A stretch of 64,000 nucleotides of DNA from Bostrychus sinensis (GCA_020698575.1 CM036247.1:25830431-25894430); one strand, 5' to 3'; positions 1 through 11,612 are shown, counted from the first letter of the stretch. Notes: a model not told the origin generated them from the letters alone. A program made the numbers and translations.

Positions 1-143
1 TATTGAAAGGAATATTCTTCTTTTTCTTATAATATTATTATTCTTTACTTACTTCACGGTAACACAAATTTCACCCAGTGAACATTTATAAACTTGCACG
101 AAAATTTGCACACAGGTCAGGTTGGTGGCAAGCTAGTTTTTAC

Positions 144-966
144 CACTGTTGTGCATGAACGAGTTCAAATGAACGTTCATTTTTATGTGAACTTTGAACT
201 GAACGCAACACATTTGTAAATCAAGAATTTGAACATGAATTTGTTCAGATGAACGACGTACGTCACGTCAATTAAACATCCGAATTTGTTTTCACCTGAG
301 TCGAGTGACGAGGTCTGATCGCACTTTTTAAACAGCGCTGTCACTCACTGCCCACGGGCTCCACTCCAAAACTGCACAGCTTCACGAGAGAGCGCTTGTG
401 TGCGCAATGCATCTTGGGTAAGGTAGTGTGAAGCCAAACATAGTCGAATCTAATATCTCTGGCTTCACACTATGTTACCCATGATGCACTGCACAAGCAA
501 GCATAACAACAAGCGTAGCCTTCATAGCAACACTGGAGCAGGAAGCAGCAGTCAGTCTGACAATGGCAAGTTCAAGTGAAGGCACAGAGAACACAGACGA
601 TGCTGCCTCTAACTATGATCATTTACGGACATTTTACACATTGTCACGCAAAGACTCTGACGGAAAAAAAAACTTACCTTTCTGTGCAAGCTCATATATG
701 CAAAAACGTCTATTTAGTGTGATAGAATTTAAGATGTACAGTGAGGCTAGAAGGTAACGTTAGGTAACATGTATAGTGATAGAAGTCATAGTTTGAAAAA
801 CAAGTTCAGCCTTTCATTTGCATATCTCACCTACAAATAAAATGAACTGAACTTTGAACTAGTTTAAAATTAATATTGTGAACTATGAACATGAACAGTT
901 CACTTTGAACATGTGTGAACTGAACTTTGAACTAGTTCATGAAAAGTGTGAACTTGCACAACAGTG
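144..966. mobile_element. hAT-type DNA transposon, internally deleted (unit A copy)
   Basis: The 823-bp element has perfect 12-bp terminal inverted repeats CACTGTTGTGCA and an 8-bp target duplication GTTTTTAC (136-143 and 967-974), which is the hAT hallmark. It contains a 64-codon open frame (563-757, plus) whose stretch YTLSRKDSDGKKNLPF resembles the start of a BED-finger exon of hAT transposases; the rest of a transposase is missing. An internal palindrome lies at 404-492. Non-autonomous. The orthologous copy in unit B is 12131-12953. Confidence 0.85.
404..492. repeat. Internal inverted repeat of the hAT element
   Basis: Two imperfect ~33-bp arms (404-436 and 460-492) around a 23-bp loop. 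The left arm starts GCAATGCATCTTGGGTAA and the right arm is its near reverse complement. It may be a nested MITE or a remnant of the hAT subterminal region. It is also present at about 12391-12479. Confidence 0.7.
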
Positions 967-1039
967 GTTTTTACTGTACGTCATATTAACAACATATAAA
1001 ATTGCCTCAATAGCACACTGAAACACTTATTGACCTTCC

Positions 1040-1480
1040 AGTCCTAAACACATTTTATCTGAAAGAATCAAATTTGGCATTGACATATCCACTGGCAACA
1101 TAGAGAGTCTCTTGGAAAAAGGTTGGGAACCACAGCTCTAGAAACTGGAGAACCACTTCACTGTTTCTGAGGAGTACACTGTATTTGTGACAAATAGTTT
1201 GGAGGAAGCTCTCCATTACCAACGTTACTAGGAAGACAACATTCAAGTTTTCTTACATGAGGCAGCAGCATTAGCCACAACACTGTGGGCAGTACAGCAC
1301 TTGGAGGATGCTATAAATGTACTTTCACAAAGAGGTTGTTTTTGACATAGTTCAGAATTAATACACTAGTTAATTATTCATTTATTCAATTTATAGTCGA
1401 GCCATAATTGTGGAGTCATCCACTAATAAATATCCCTAAAATGTTGATCTTCCTTCAGAAGAATTGTGAAGAGATGAGCG
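1040..1480 (+). mobile_element. Decayed hAT transposase relic (unit A)
   Basis: The segment aligns in order with better preserved relics at 34610-34895 and 56700-56990. The shared tail runs from 'gagccataattgtggagtca' to 'cttcagaagaattgtgaaga'. In the 34.7-kb copy that tail encodes the hAT C-terminal dimerisation signature; here the signature itself is lost. No usable reading frame remains. The assignment rests on the other copies. The unit B equivalent is at about 13028-13468. Confidence 0.45.
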
Positions 1481-1675
1481 TGAATGGCCAATGTTATGCT
1501 ATAGTTTTCAGGACTTGTTCTTTTGCACACTACATATGCAATTTGAAGTTTTAGGTTTTATAAATTATATAGTTGATATACTTTATATAGTGTTTTATTT
1601 AAATGCCTTTGTGAGTAAGCATTCATTTTTATCTTAAGTTTGTAATAGTAAGATTTTCCAAGTTAAATTCATATA

Positions 1676-2123
1676 CACTATATTTCTAAAAGAATTTGCT
1701 CACCTGCCTTTACACGCATATGAACTTTTGCCCAAGGTTTAGGAGTGTTTATGGGAATTTTTGACCATTCTTCCAGAAGTGAATTTGTGAGGTCAGACAC
1801 TGTTGTACGAGAAGTCCTGGCTTGCAGTCTTCACTCTTATTTATCCCAAAGTGTTCTTTCGGGTTGAGGTCAGGACTCTGTGCAGGAGCAGTCAAATTCT
1901 TCCACACCAAAGTCACTCATCCATGTCTTTATGGACTTTGCTTTGTGCACTGGTGCACAGTCATATTGCAACAGGAAGTAGCCATCCTTAAACTTTTCCA
2001 CAAAGTTTTCCACAAAGCTGCAGCCTAGGTGCTTGATTTTCTACACCTGTGGACATAAAAGTGATTGGAACACTTGAATTCAGTTATTTGGGTCTGTGAG
2101 CAAATACTTTTGGCAATACAGTG
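1676..2123. mobile_element. Short Tc1-like element (non-autonomous), unit A
   Basis: A 448-bp element flanked by TA dinucleotides. The right terminus reads inward TGAGCAAATACTTTTGGCAA, and the left terminus is a degenerate inverted copy ending in ATTTGCTCAC. The interior matches the kind of transposase debris seen in fish Tc1 elements (a run on the minus strand about a ditch-like GAAGAATGGTCAAAAATT near 1757-1775). No intact transposase. Its unit B ortholog is 13664-14111. Confidence 0.7.
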
Positions 2124-2129
2124 TATGTT

Positions 2130-2885
2130 ATCAACTAAATAGTTCCAAATATTGTAAAATGGTTTCTTTTTTTTTCTTTCTTTGTCTCTAAATAAATAAG
2201 AGTACCATTAAAATACTGTATCGATAAGCAATGTCAATAAGAGAAGTAGTATTGATATAATCTACTATCTAAAGATATCCCTCCCTACCTATAGCCTGTA
2301 GACTGACAAACCCATCCATTTTGTGTAAAATTACAGTTTACTTGAATAAATAAGGTCACCTAGTTCTTCTCCAGCCAATGAAGAGTAAATGTTACTGTAG
2401 TTACTATATTACATTTTTAGCATTTACATTGTTGGCCAAATAACAGATTTAACTCACTTTTATATAGACTTAAGAGAGATTTCATAATTTATCAGTTTAA
2501 AATTTCCCATTTGTATAACTCAGTTATACTCACATATCACAGAAACGTTATTACACAGTAACATTGACACTGAGAAATCATCTATTTATTATCATACATT
2601 TAAATATATACTTGATTATATTGCACATTTTTGTTCAATATAATGTATTAAATGTAGAAAAAAAAGTGAACTGACCTTAAAGAAAATTGCCCAGCTTAAT
2701 TTTATTTTAATAGTGAAAATAATGTTATTGATATGTGTAAAATACTTCAATAACAATATCTAATCATTTGATTATACCTATGTAAATTATTGAAAGTTGA
2801 AGAAAAATGAAGTATTACAGTGCTGATAGAGTTAGGCCTAACTGATGATCCATTTTCAGATGTGGATTCACACAGGATGGGTAAC
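2130..2885. other. 3' flank of meprin-like copy A
   Basis: AT-rich DNA between the Tc1 element and the stop codon of copy A. No gene is seen. On the minus strand an AATAAA (complement of 2701-2706) lies about 180 nt past the stop and is a candidate polyadenylation signal. The counterpart in unit B is nearly identical. Confidence 0.5.
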
Positions 2886-5800
2886 TTAGGGCACCAAGAG
2901 CAACAGCGCTGGTAAGAAGGTGAGGAAGACAGAGGACATCAAAGCAGGAGTAAATCCAAAAATGCTGTAATGGGAAGAACACAATTTCACTTTCATATTA
3001 TAATACAGTACGTACATTGTTTTTATTCCTGTTTAAAGTCAGCATCTGAGGCCACTGTTCTAAAAGTATCTGGTTTCATTGTTATAGTTGGACCTGTTTA
3101 ACAATGAGTAAAATAGTTATATACTTTAATTATGTTCCTTTTCATAAGGTGTTATTTTACTGTAAGTCACACTCACGTTCTCATGCTTATTCACACAAAG
3201 GCCTCACCTCTAATGGAGCCAAAGGCCTCAGTATTGTTACAATCATATGTAGACAGTAGTCTGTTCAAGTGCAATTGGAGTTACCTGTACAGTCGAGTTT
3301 AGTACAAGGTCACTCTGTCAATGTGACTTCAAAGATTGGCATTACTGTGACAAATTATTTACTACTTTGCCTTTTTTTACACTCTCGGCAGCTCTGCAGG
3401 CCCCAGGAATTCAACAGAGGCACTGCACACATTTTAAAATGGGACATCATTCTGCCTCTAAAATCTAATTGCAAAAAATACATAAATAAAAGTATTTCAG
3501 TCACAAGATTCTGTTTCCTGTGAACCATTTGTAAGTAGAGCAGTTATTTAAACTACACTGCAGTGAACATAATGTGAAGAATGTGAGCTCTCCTACAGAA
3601 TGTACAGTATACAAACTGGTTATAAAGGTGGACTATTATTCTGAGAGAGACCCTACAGGGATCATGGACTCAAACAGTATCAGTGTCCTGTTTGTCAACA
3701 GCACTTCCAAGCTTCACCTACTTCTTACTATAAACTCCCTGGTTATACTAACAGTGTTTACTACATACATTTAGCCACATCTGATTGGGAAGTAGATACC
3801 AGGTATCATAGTACCAGGTTTTGCCCACATTGATGTAATAGTTTAAGTGTGTATTATGCAAATTACCTTTTGTCTGTTGTTGCTGTAGTCTGAGTTTCTG
3901 GTGTGGTCTCTACAGGTGCATCTGTTGTTGTTCCAGGTGCATTAGATGTAGGAGTCACGTGGGTGGTGTTTGAGATTCTGCCGAAGACAAAAGATGAAAC
4001 ATAACAAAATGAACCAACAGTGTAAAAGTAAAAATAATTGTCTTACTGGGGATAACATGGTCCTTGGTCTTGATCTGTTGGAGGGTATGTGATGACTGCC
4101 GGCTGTGGCTCAGGACATGGTAGAGTCGATCCACTGACAACAGGAGTGAGATCTAGCAAAGTTAAATTAAAGTTTTACTTATGGGAATTGCTGCAATAAT
4201 AAAGAAAGTAAAATCAGATGCCTGCCTCTAAAGCTGAAAGTAAAAACGGCACTGTTTGCCTTGAAGATGTCTCTGTAATTCACTTGTTGCCTGGTGAATA
4301 CAGAGCCAGTTAATGGACCATAGTAGACTTTTTGATTGTTTTCATCCACAAAAGAATTTCCTGTTTTACGAGGATTATCCCAATTGGAGCTCCCTATTCA
4401 CAGAAATAACAGAAGTGAGTGTTATTGCAATACATATATTTGTGAGGATTTTGCATTTGTGTACAACTTACCACTGGTGAAAATGACTTGCTTGGACATC
4501 TGCAGCTGAGTGTCAGGACTTTGATCTACAAATTGTAACACTACCTGTCTTCTTGGGACGGGCCATTCAAGCTGATCATCATAGTCACCAGACAACATCT
4601 GCACAAATATTCCCTCTGAACCTGTATCGAAGACTATTGCCCCAAATCTGTAGACATAGCCTTCTTTAGAATGTTGTGGTGGGGTATAGTACACATTTGT
4701 CTTTCCTGAACGTTGGTTGAAGTCATTAATCTGCAGTGTTACATGTGGGCACTCCAGCTCTGACAGGTTAATGTCATCAATTGAGAAGCCACCTGTGGAA
4801 TTTCCTGCTCCTTTTCGAACCTCAAACTCCACCTGGAAGGACTTTGTCGCATTCAGAGAAACATGGTGGAGCTGCCAATGAGAAGTTGTTTGACCTGAAA
4901 AATGTTTTACATTGGAAAAAAAATAAAGGTTATAATAATAATAATAATTATTATTATTATTAAAATAACTATTATTATTATTATTAAGTGTCTTGCCCAA
5001 GGACACAACAGCAGTATGCAGTGCAGGGTTAGTGGGCGAATGGCTCTAACAAGTGAGCAGTAGTAGCTACTTTAGCACACATAACATACCAGTTATCTGT
5101 CCAGCCAGACGGTGCTGTCCTGTGAAATCGTTCTCATTCTGAAACTCTCTGATCCAGATGTTGAGCTGGTCTGATACACTTCCACTGTGGAAATAGTAGA
5201 ACTGCAGACACTGGACATGGCACTCTCTGTTGGGGGTCATCCTCTTGGTCTCCAGCCAGGCTGAGTCTCCTTGCTGTCCGGACGCTGTGCTTACATGCAT
5301 AAAGTAACTTGGGCCTACACCTGTGATTTGAGAACTTGTCATTAACAAAACAACTAACTAAGAAGTCATATTTAGATAATTACTGTATCTTACTTTGCAT
5401 AGTAGCGTTTAGACTGGTGTGGTCAAAGGAAGGACCTCCTGTAGCTTGTGACACAATTTCCCAGCCATTTGACACACTTGAACAGTTGGTCATTTCACAC
5501 ACTGTTCCATCAGAAAAGCTACAGTGCATATGTAATAAAACGGTGGAGTCTGTCAAAATGACATTTATGTTTCAATTCAATCATTTATGTAATAATTTGA
5601 TTCAGTTTAAGACCAGCCAACACATTGACACTTACTGCATTTATAGAGAAGATTCAGCTCCTTAATGTCAATGGGACTCAGTTCATATCTTTGACCAATA
5701 ATGTCCTGGTACGCAGGGTCGTTGGTAGTAATTGTTGACCCATTGCCATTAGTGAAATCATTTTTACCATAGTGCATCACTGACCAATAGTCATATGGGG

Positions 5801-7624
5801 TTCCATGTGTGGTGCTGACATCTGCAGGAACCTTTCGAAAGTTATGCTGTTTACCTAAAAGACATGCATGAAACTTACTCTAAGCCCTAAATATACGATA
5901 GATAAATATTCAAGAAAATGAAATGCAACCTTCAATAACGTTCTCTAAATGAATGGTAACATAATTATCTCTGTCATATCTGGACTGTTCATGGTGGAAG
6001 CCAAGAGCATGGAGGAACTCATGTTCAACAGTGCTAAGATCGTCACAGTATTGTCCAATGGAGAGTGTCTGTCCATATTGTTTTACTCGACCGACGTATG
6101 ACCAACAACTTCAAAGAAAAGTTATTCCAAAAATTTAAGTTAAAGTTCAAGTTACAAAAATGTGATTTGCTCAGACAAAGGTTATTACAAAACTCAGTAC
6201 ATACCCAGACAGTTTTTGCACACTGATGTAGTAATCCTCACTCTCCCTCGGTTTAAAGTCAATGCATGACTTCAGTCTGTACTGGTCAAAGGCTTTCAGG
6301 ATGACACCTTTTGCATTCAGGTCTATCATCATCATGTTGGTTCAAAAGAAGATTGTTAAGATAAAACCAAATGTAAAATTTTATACACAATTATTACAGT
6401 ATATCAAACTTACCTAGGTCATTCTCCAAAACGTATGGGACAGGGGAATTCCAAAGTAAGGTCTCAGAATTAACAGAACTGCTTTGAATGTCTTCTGCCT
6501 AAAGAGTGTAAGATAATAAAGTCAGCTTTGAATGATTTTTAAATAATTTGTTTATATATATATATAATGCACTACTCACAGTTTTAATATCATCCTCCAC
6601 TAAATCAAAAAGAGGAAAAAAAGAAATCAACAGAATCTCCTCAAATACAGCAAAGTCAGTACAGTAAAGTTAAATGTCAATATTTACTTTGGTTTATTTC
6701 TGGAATGCTCTTCTCTTCACCAGCAACTGTAACAAAAACACACAACAGCTAGTTATTTATTGGAAATGTATTTAAGAGACAGTGCAGGGGAATAGATTTT
6801 TTAAACTAACAGATATCAATGTGGAACCTTTCCTGTAGATAATACAGGGAAATATAGGGAAAAAATGTATGAGAAGTTTATATGCAGAATATATGGGTAA
6901 AAATTTGCAAAATTGTAAACATTTCAAAAAACAAAATCTGACTATTGGATAGAGTCAGGTTTAAATTCTTGATTTATTTTGGTGAGATGTTACTTAAGAA
7001 TGCTTTTACAAAAAGGATTATGGAATACCTATTTAATCTTTCAGTAAATTAGAAAATCCTGACAATAGCCTTCAAATTTCTGCTGGATTTTAAGAGTAAA
7101 ATTAGCAATAAATCAAGCTAGGAATTACATATCAACAAATCCTTCAGTAAAAGCTTTCAGAATATTGTTACAAGACTGGAAAATTTGGTGCTTTAGATGC
7201 TAAAATGGAGATTTGTGTGTGAGAGTCATTTAGGAGAAAACGGCCTGTAAAATTAATATTTTAATAGAAATATATGGACACAAGTGACTAAATTTATTAA
7301 ACTAAACACCTTTAATGTGTAATTTTAATATTTTCTTAATATCAGTGCAAAGTTTACATGTTAAAGGAGCAAACTGGCCCAAAGCCTCAAAATTGAAAAG
7401 GTGATATCCCTGTAGTGTCTCTCCTCAGAAACATGTAATGTCAACACAGAAAAGTGCTTACCTACTATTTCTGGTATTTCCTGTAAAACAAAAATTATTG
7501 CATTGTCAATGTTTTGATGCTGACATTTCTATCAAAAGTGTAATAGAAAAATGCCACATACTTGTGTTTGAGCACCTGCTGCCATAACAGCCAAGGCCAC
7601 AGTGAGAATAATGTAGCCATTCAT
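2886..7624 (-). CDS. Meprin-like astacin/MAM/MATH metalloprotease, copy A (15 coding exons)
   Basis: Secreted or cell-surface zinc endopeptidase of the meprin group. Exons that join in frame (671 codons plus stop): 7624-7562, 7480-7462, 6726-6688, 6599-6580, 6498-6414, 6322-6205, 6108-5930, 5854-5636, 5549-5394, 5320-5090, 4894-4472, 4393-4226, 4152-4047, 3977-3867, 2964-2886. Signal peptide MNGYIILTVALAVMAAGA (1-18); short propeptide; astacin domain from VPYVLEND (~66) to ~247 with HEFLHALGFHHEQSRYDRD (144-162) and Met-turn SVMHY (199-203); MAM ~257-423; MATH ~424-573; Thr/Pro stalk ~609-646; hydrophobic tail ending LLLLVP. Unlike classical meprin beta there is no EGF module and no cytoplasmic tail. 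The intron after the MATH exon starts GC. The 3' half resembles copy B and the 5' half copy D. All key residues are present, so probably functional. Confidence 0.9.
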
Positions 7625-7741
7625 CTGTAAATTACAGAACCAAAGGAAAAAACAGGATCAAAAATTAACAATAAACAAACAACTAAAATGTATTCCACTG
7701 TTATATTGTTATTGAAGAAAAATGTCCAGTTAGTTTCTTAC

Positions 7742-7820
7742 CTCTGCTGTTAAAGTTGTTGTTCTCATCTGAGGATGATTGTGAACTGACCATATACAGG
7801 TGAACCATTGCAATATATAA
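7742..7820 (-). promoter_or_regulatory. Predicted 5' UTR exon and TATA box of copy A
   Basis: A consensus donor (AGAG|GTAAG) ends a non-coding exon at 7742, upstream of the ATG exon. About 70 bp further upstream a TATATA-like box (complement of 7812-7820, reads TTATATATTG) could place the transcription start near 7785. Copy D keeps a similar box; copies B and C do not. Inferred from sequence only. Confidence 0.45.
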
Positions 7821-8695
7821 GGAACCCACATCAGGAACGACACGTAACTTTATCTCAATAATCCATCAATCTATTGTTTTGGTGATCAGAATGTACGCAA
7901 GATCTGCTGACATGTTTTTGTTTCTTCCTGTTCTGCCAGCTGAAGTGGATTTCTTAACATAATCCAAAGTTTTTTTCAATGCTGTAAGTACTTCTGTAAT
8001 ATCACCTGGAGTGCACATACCTCTGCACGTCCATTATGGTCCCTCTCTGCATTCAGACAGTGATCTGCAGTAACACTAAAAACAAATCATTTGACCCTTT
8101 CTCCTGAGGTTTCCTGAAAGTTCCATGTAAATCCACCTTTAACATTTCCAGTCAAGTTAATAACGGACTAAACCAGTTAAACATGAAACATCCTGAAGAT
8201 GTCAAAGTTGATACTTTGTAGTATTATAGTTTTGTACAGTGTTAATAGACCACCACAGATTTTTGTTAACAAGATGTGTAGCCCAGCCACCTGAGAGTCC
8301 TCTTATTCCTCTGGTTGCAGACCCCCTTTGTGAGCATGTGATTGACCTAAAATTGGCTTCACAAACTAAATGTTCCGAACTGTAAAACCAGGTCAATAAA
8401 ACTTTTATTTATCTGACATTTTATGGATAGATCCATGAATAAATGTTGTCAGGGTTCATAAAACTATGTTAAATATTTCACTGTTATGGTGTTAACAACA
8501 CAGGCTTCAAACTAATGTGACCAAAAAGTCAGAGTAGCACCAAAATCTTAAAAGTTTTAAAAAGGTATTCAATTTGATGTGGTGCAAATCAAGGACTTAA
8601 AAGTAATTAAATCTTATGGGTGCGTATTAAATGCTGTTCATCTAAAATAAAAATAAAAAGGTATTTTCAGTATTTGGTAAACTATTGATGTGTGA

Positions 8696-8726
<31 letters not shown>

Positions 8727-9582
8727 CGTTGACATTTATCAAATTAATCACACAAATTGTGAAATGAGTACAAACATTTATGTTCAGCCCTAACTAGAAT
8801 CTTGTATTAAAAAAAAAAAATCTGAATATTTTGAAGTAATACACCATAACTAACAATAGACAAGTACAGTATGTCTTATTTGTGAGTTGGATTTAGGCAT
8901 GAAATTCTATCAAAAATGGTTTAAAAAATGTAAAAAAAAAAAATAAAAAAATAAAAAAGTCACTCAAATGTACTTTTAGTTTTTAATTTTCTGACAGCTT
9001 TTGTTACAGATCCACTTTTTATATGGGCTGCATAATGTTGCAAAAGTATCATCACAATACACTTACTGAAGAACCTTTATCACTGAAATATATGATTCCT
9101 TTTGAAGATTTTTTTTAATGCAGAACTGTTATTTCTTCTGTATTAGGCTTTAAAATATAACACTTGAGTGTCAAAGTAGTTTGGATATTTAATGATTGTG
9201 AAATTCATATTAGATTGTTGTTCTTTTGTTCTCAATTCTGGGAATTAAATTTAATTCTACATGGAATTAAAATGTCTTAAAAAGGTCTTAAATTTCACAA
9301 GACAAAATCTGGAGCTACCCTGATATTATACATAACATATAATTAATTGTATTATCTTTTCATTTGTAAGAAACACTATGATATTAGTTATATAATATTA
9401 GTGAAATAACTGACTATATACACCTCATGCTTTAAATGACACACAATGGGATTAGAGGTTCTTTTGTTTAACTGTCACCTGTCCAGAAACACACTATAAT
9501 TTAGTTTAAGCTAAATGGTGGGAAACGTTGTTTAGAGGTGCTCAATTACTAAGGCTGGGTCTGCCCAAGTTCAAGGTGTTCT
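7821..9582. other. 5' flank of copy A, no gene seen
   Basis: AT-rich, with a poly-T run at 8698-8721 and A-rich runs near 8810 and 8932-8958. The block is shared with the 5' flank of copy D (62821-64000), and part (about 8120-8390) with copy C. No coding frame is supported. Confidence 0.6.
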
Positions 9583-9858
9583 TTAAGGAAGCAAAAGCAG
9601 AAGAGTTGGCAGGAAGATGAGGAAGGCCAAAGACACTAAACCAGGAGCAAATCCAAAAATGCTGCAGCAGAAAAAAAACAACGGTGACTTCAAAACAGTC
9701 TACTTTTAGTTGACCATCCATATGATTTGTATTAACTCAATAGACTTTGTGAATGCAGAGACAAAAGCACATTTCTTTTGTAAAACCTTATCAACCTGTC
9801 GTCAGTTGTTATATCAGGAGTGGTTGTTGTAGGTGGTGTTGCAAAAGTGGTTGGAAAT
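9583..9858 (-). pseudogene. Decayed second meprin-like gene, last two exons (A')
   Basis: Two exons with intact splice sites: a phase-2 stalk exon (9858-9796, encoding FPTTFATPPTTTTPDITTDD) and the 79-nt tail exon (9661-9583, encoding SIFGFAPGLV then a hydrophobic run ending LLLLLP and stop). They match the last two exons of copies A-D in phase, length and position but are clearly diverged. No MATH, MAM or astacin exons are found before the Tc1 insertion that begins at 10163, so this is a truncated remnant of a paralog, also represented at 20740-28950 and 42654-48993. Confidence 0.8.
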
Positions 9859-10019
9859 CTTCACGAAAAACATAGTGAGCATTATCTTACAAAACGGTAC
9901 ACGCCTGATCTTGGTGCAGACAGACCCCCGCCAACACGTGAACGAGGTGCTCCACAGGTGAGGTGTGTCAGGTCTAAATCTGAGGCGTGATGTAGAGCAT
10001 AAGAAACCCCTCAATGAGC

Positions 10020-10160
10020 AGTGTTTTCTTGTTCTTCTTCTTCTTATTAGGCCTGAGCCCCAAAGGTGGCACAGGGCCTATTGTGTCTGCAAAACAGTGC
10101 GCAAAGCGCACAAAGCACATTCCCATGTGCACACTCATGGCATCAAGTCCTACACAAACA
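10020..10160 (+). repeat. Fish interspersed repeat with TTCTTCTTATTAGGCC motif
   Basis: Contains TTCTTCTTCTTATTAGGCC followed by a short CCAAAGGTGGCACAGGGCC stretch, a motif I recognise from a common but poorly classified fish repeat. Related pieces occur at 11805-11850 (ATTAGGCCCAAGCGCC) and around the unit A/B junction (11975-12010). Class uncertain. Confidence 0.4.
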
Positions 10161-10162
10161 TA

Positions 10163-11612
10163 CACTGCTCAAAAAAATAAAGGGAACACTTAAACAACTC
10201 AATGTAACTCCAAGTCAATCACACTTCTGTGAAATCAAACTGTCCACTTAGGAAGCAACACTGATTGACATCAGTTTCACTGCTGTTGTGCAAATGGAAC
10301 AGACAACAGGTGGAAATTATAGGCAATTGGCAAGACACCCCCAATAAAGGAGTGGTTCTGCAGGTGGTGACCACAGACCACTTCTCAGTTCCTATGCTTT
10401 CTGGCTGATGTTTGGTCACTTTTGAAGCTGGCGGTGCTTTCACTCTAGTCGTAGCATGAGACGGAGTCTACAACCCACACAAGTGGCTCAGGTAGTGCAG
10501 CTCATCCAGGATGGCACATCAATGCAAGCTGTGGCAAGAAGGTTTGCTGTGTCTGTCAGCGTAGTGTCCAGAGCATGGAGGCGCTACCAGGAGACAGGCC
10601 AGTACATCAGGAGACGTGAAGGAGGCCGTAGGAGGACAACAACCCAGCAGCAGGACCGCTACCTCCTCCTTTGTGCAAGGAGGAACAGGAAGAGCACTGC
10701 CAGAGCCCTGCAAAATGACCTCCAGCAGGACACAAATGTGCATGTGTCTGCTCAAACGGTCAGAAACAGACTCCATGAGGGTGGTATGAGGGCCCGATGT
10801 CCGCAGGTGCAGGACGTTTGGCATTTGCCAGAGAACACCAAGATTGGCAAATTCACCACTGGTGCCCTGTGCTCTTCACAGATAAAAGCAGGTTCACACA
10901 GAGCACATGTGACAGACGTGACAGAGTCATGTCTGTCACATGTGTCATGTGTCATGTGCCATGACTGCCATTAGGTACCGAGATGAGATCCTCAGACCCC
11001 TTGTGAGACCATATGCTGGTGCGGTTGGCCCTGGGTTCCTCCTAATGCAAGACAATGCTAGGCCTCATGTGGCTGTAGTGTGTCAGCAGTTCCTGCAAGA
11101 TGAAGGCTCTGATGTTATGGACTGGCCCCGCCCATTCCCCAGACCTGAATCCCATTGAGCACATCTGGGACATCATGTCTCGCTCCATTCACCAACGCCA
11201 TGTTGCACCACAGACTGTCCAGGAGTTGGCGAATGCTTTAGTCCAGGTTTGGGAGGAGATCCCTCAGGAGACCATCCACCACCTCATCAGGAGCATGCCC
11301 AGGCGTTGTAGGGAGGTCATACAGGCACGAGGAGGCTACACACACTACTGAACCTCATTTTGACTTGTTTTAAGGACATTACATCAAAGTTGGATCAGCC
11401 TGTAGTGTGTTTTTCCACTTTAATTTTGAGTGTGACTCCAAATCCAGACCTCCATGGGTTAATAAATTTGATTTCCATTGATAATTTTTATGTGATTTTG
11501 TTGTCAGCACATTCAACTATGTAAAGAACATAGTTGTATTTAACAAGAATATTTCATTCATTCAGATCTAGCATGTGTTATCTTAGTGTTCCCTTTATTT
11601 TTTTGAGCAGTG
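10163..11612 (+). mobile_element. Tc1-like transposon with broken transposase
   Basis: About 1450 bp, flanked by TA at both ends, with inverted termini CACTGCTCAAAAAAATAAAG at 10163 and the exact complement ending at 11612. The transposase frame (plus) starts at 10456 with an N-terminal helix-turn-helix (QVAQVVQLIQDGTSMQAVAR), breaks around 10820-10975, resumes with the second catalytic Asp (LLMQDNARPH, near 11045) and shifts frame near 11125-11140 before HSPDLNPIEHIWD and a C-terminus at 11351. The first part of the DDE core between the DNA-binding region and QDNAR is deleted or scrambled. Not autonomous. Absent at the corresponding place in units B and C, so inserted after, or lost from, those units. 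Confidence 0.9.
10456..11351 (+). pseudogene. Tc1-like transposase, frameshifted
   Basis: Three overlapping open stretches (10456-10974, 10940-11158, 11100-11351) together cover the DNA-binding N-terminus, the QDNARPH segment and the DxxxxxE-type C-terminus of a Tc1 transposase. Around 10890-10965 a repetitive run of 'gtgacagacgtgacagagtcatgt' type sequence replaces coding sequence, and a frameshift lies near 11130. It cannot encode an active enzyme. Confidence 0.85.

Larger units (their letters stand above)
1..5830. repeat. Segmental duplication, unit A 3' part (partner 11987-17790)
   Basis: This stretch reappears almost unchanged from 11987, displaced by about 11.99 kb, with scattered single-base differences and small indels. 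It covers the 3' flank of gene copy A and that gene's 3' half. The match with unit B weakens at about 5765-5850, where copy A begins to resemble copy D instead. The first ~135 bases belong to a repeat that also forms the unit A/unit B junction near 11975-12120. Confidence 0.93.

Noticed and set aside
3269..3774. Two plus-strand open frames in the last intron of copy A (one ending in a membrane-helix-like run), repeated in all copies
   Set aside because: Conservation follows from recent duplication; the first frame is altered in copy C, there is no matching splice pattern, and no family is recognised.
4895..5006. Asn/Tyr-rich N-terminal extension of the MAM/MATH frame in copies A and D
   Set aside because: It is translated from an (AAT)n/(ATT)n microsatellite in the intron; a good acceptor at 4895 starts the exon.
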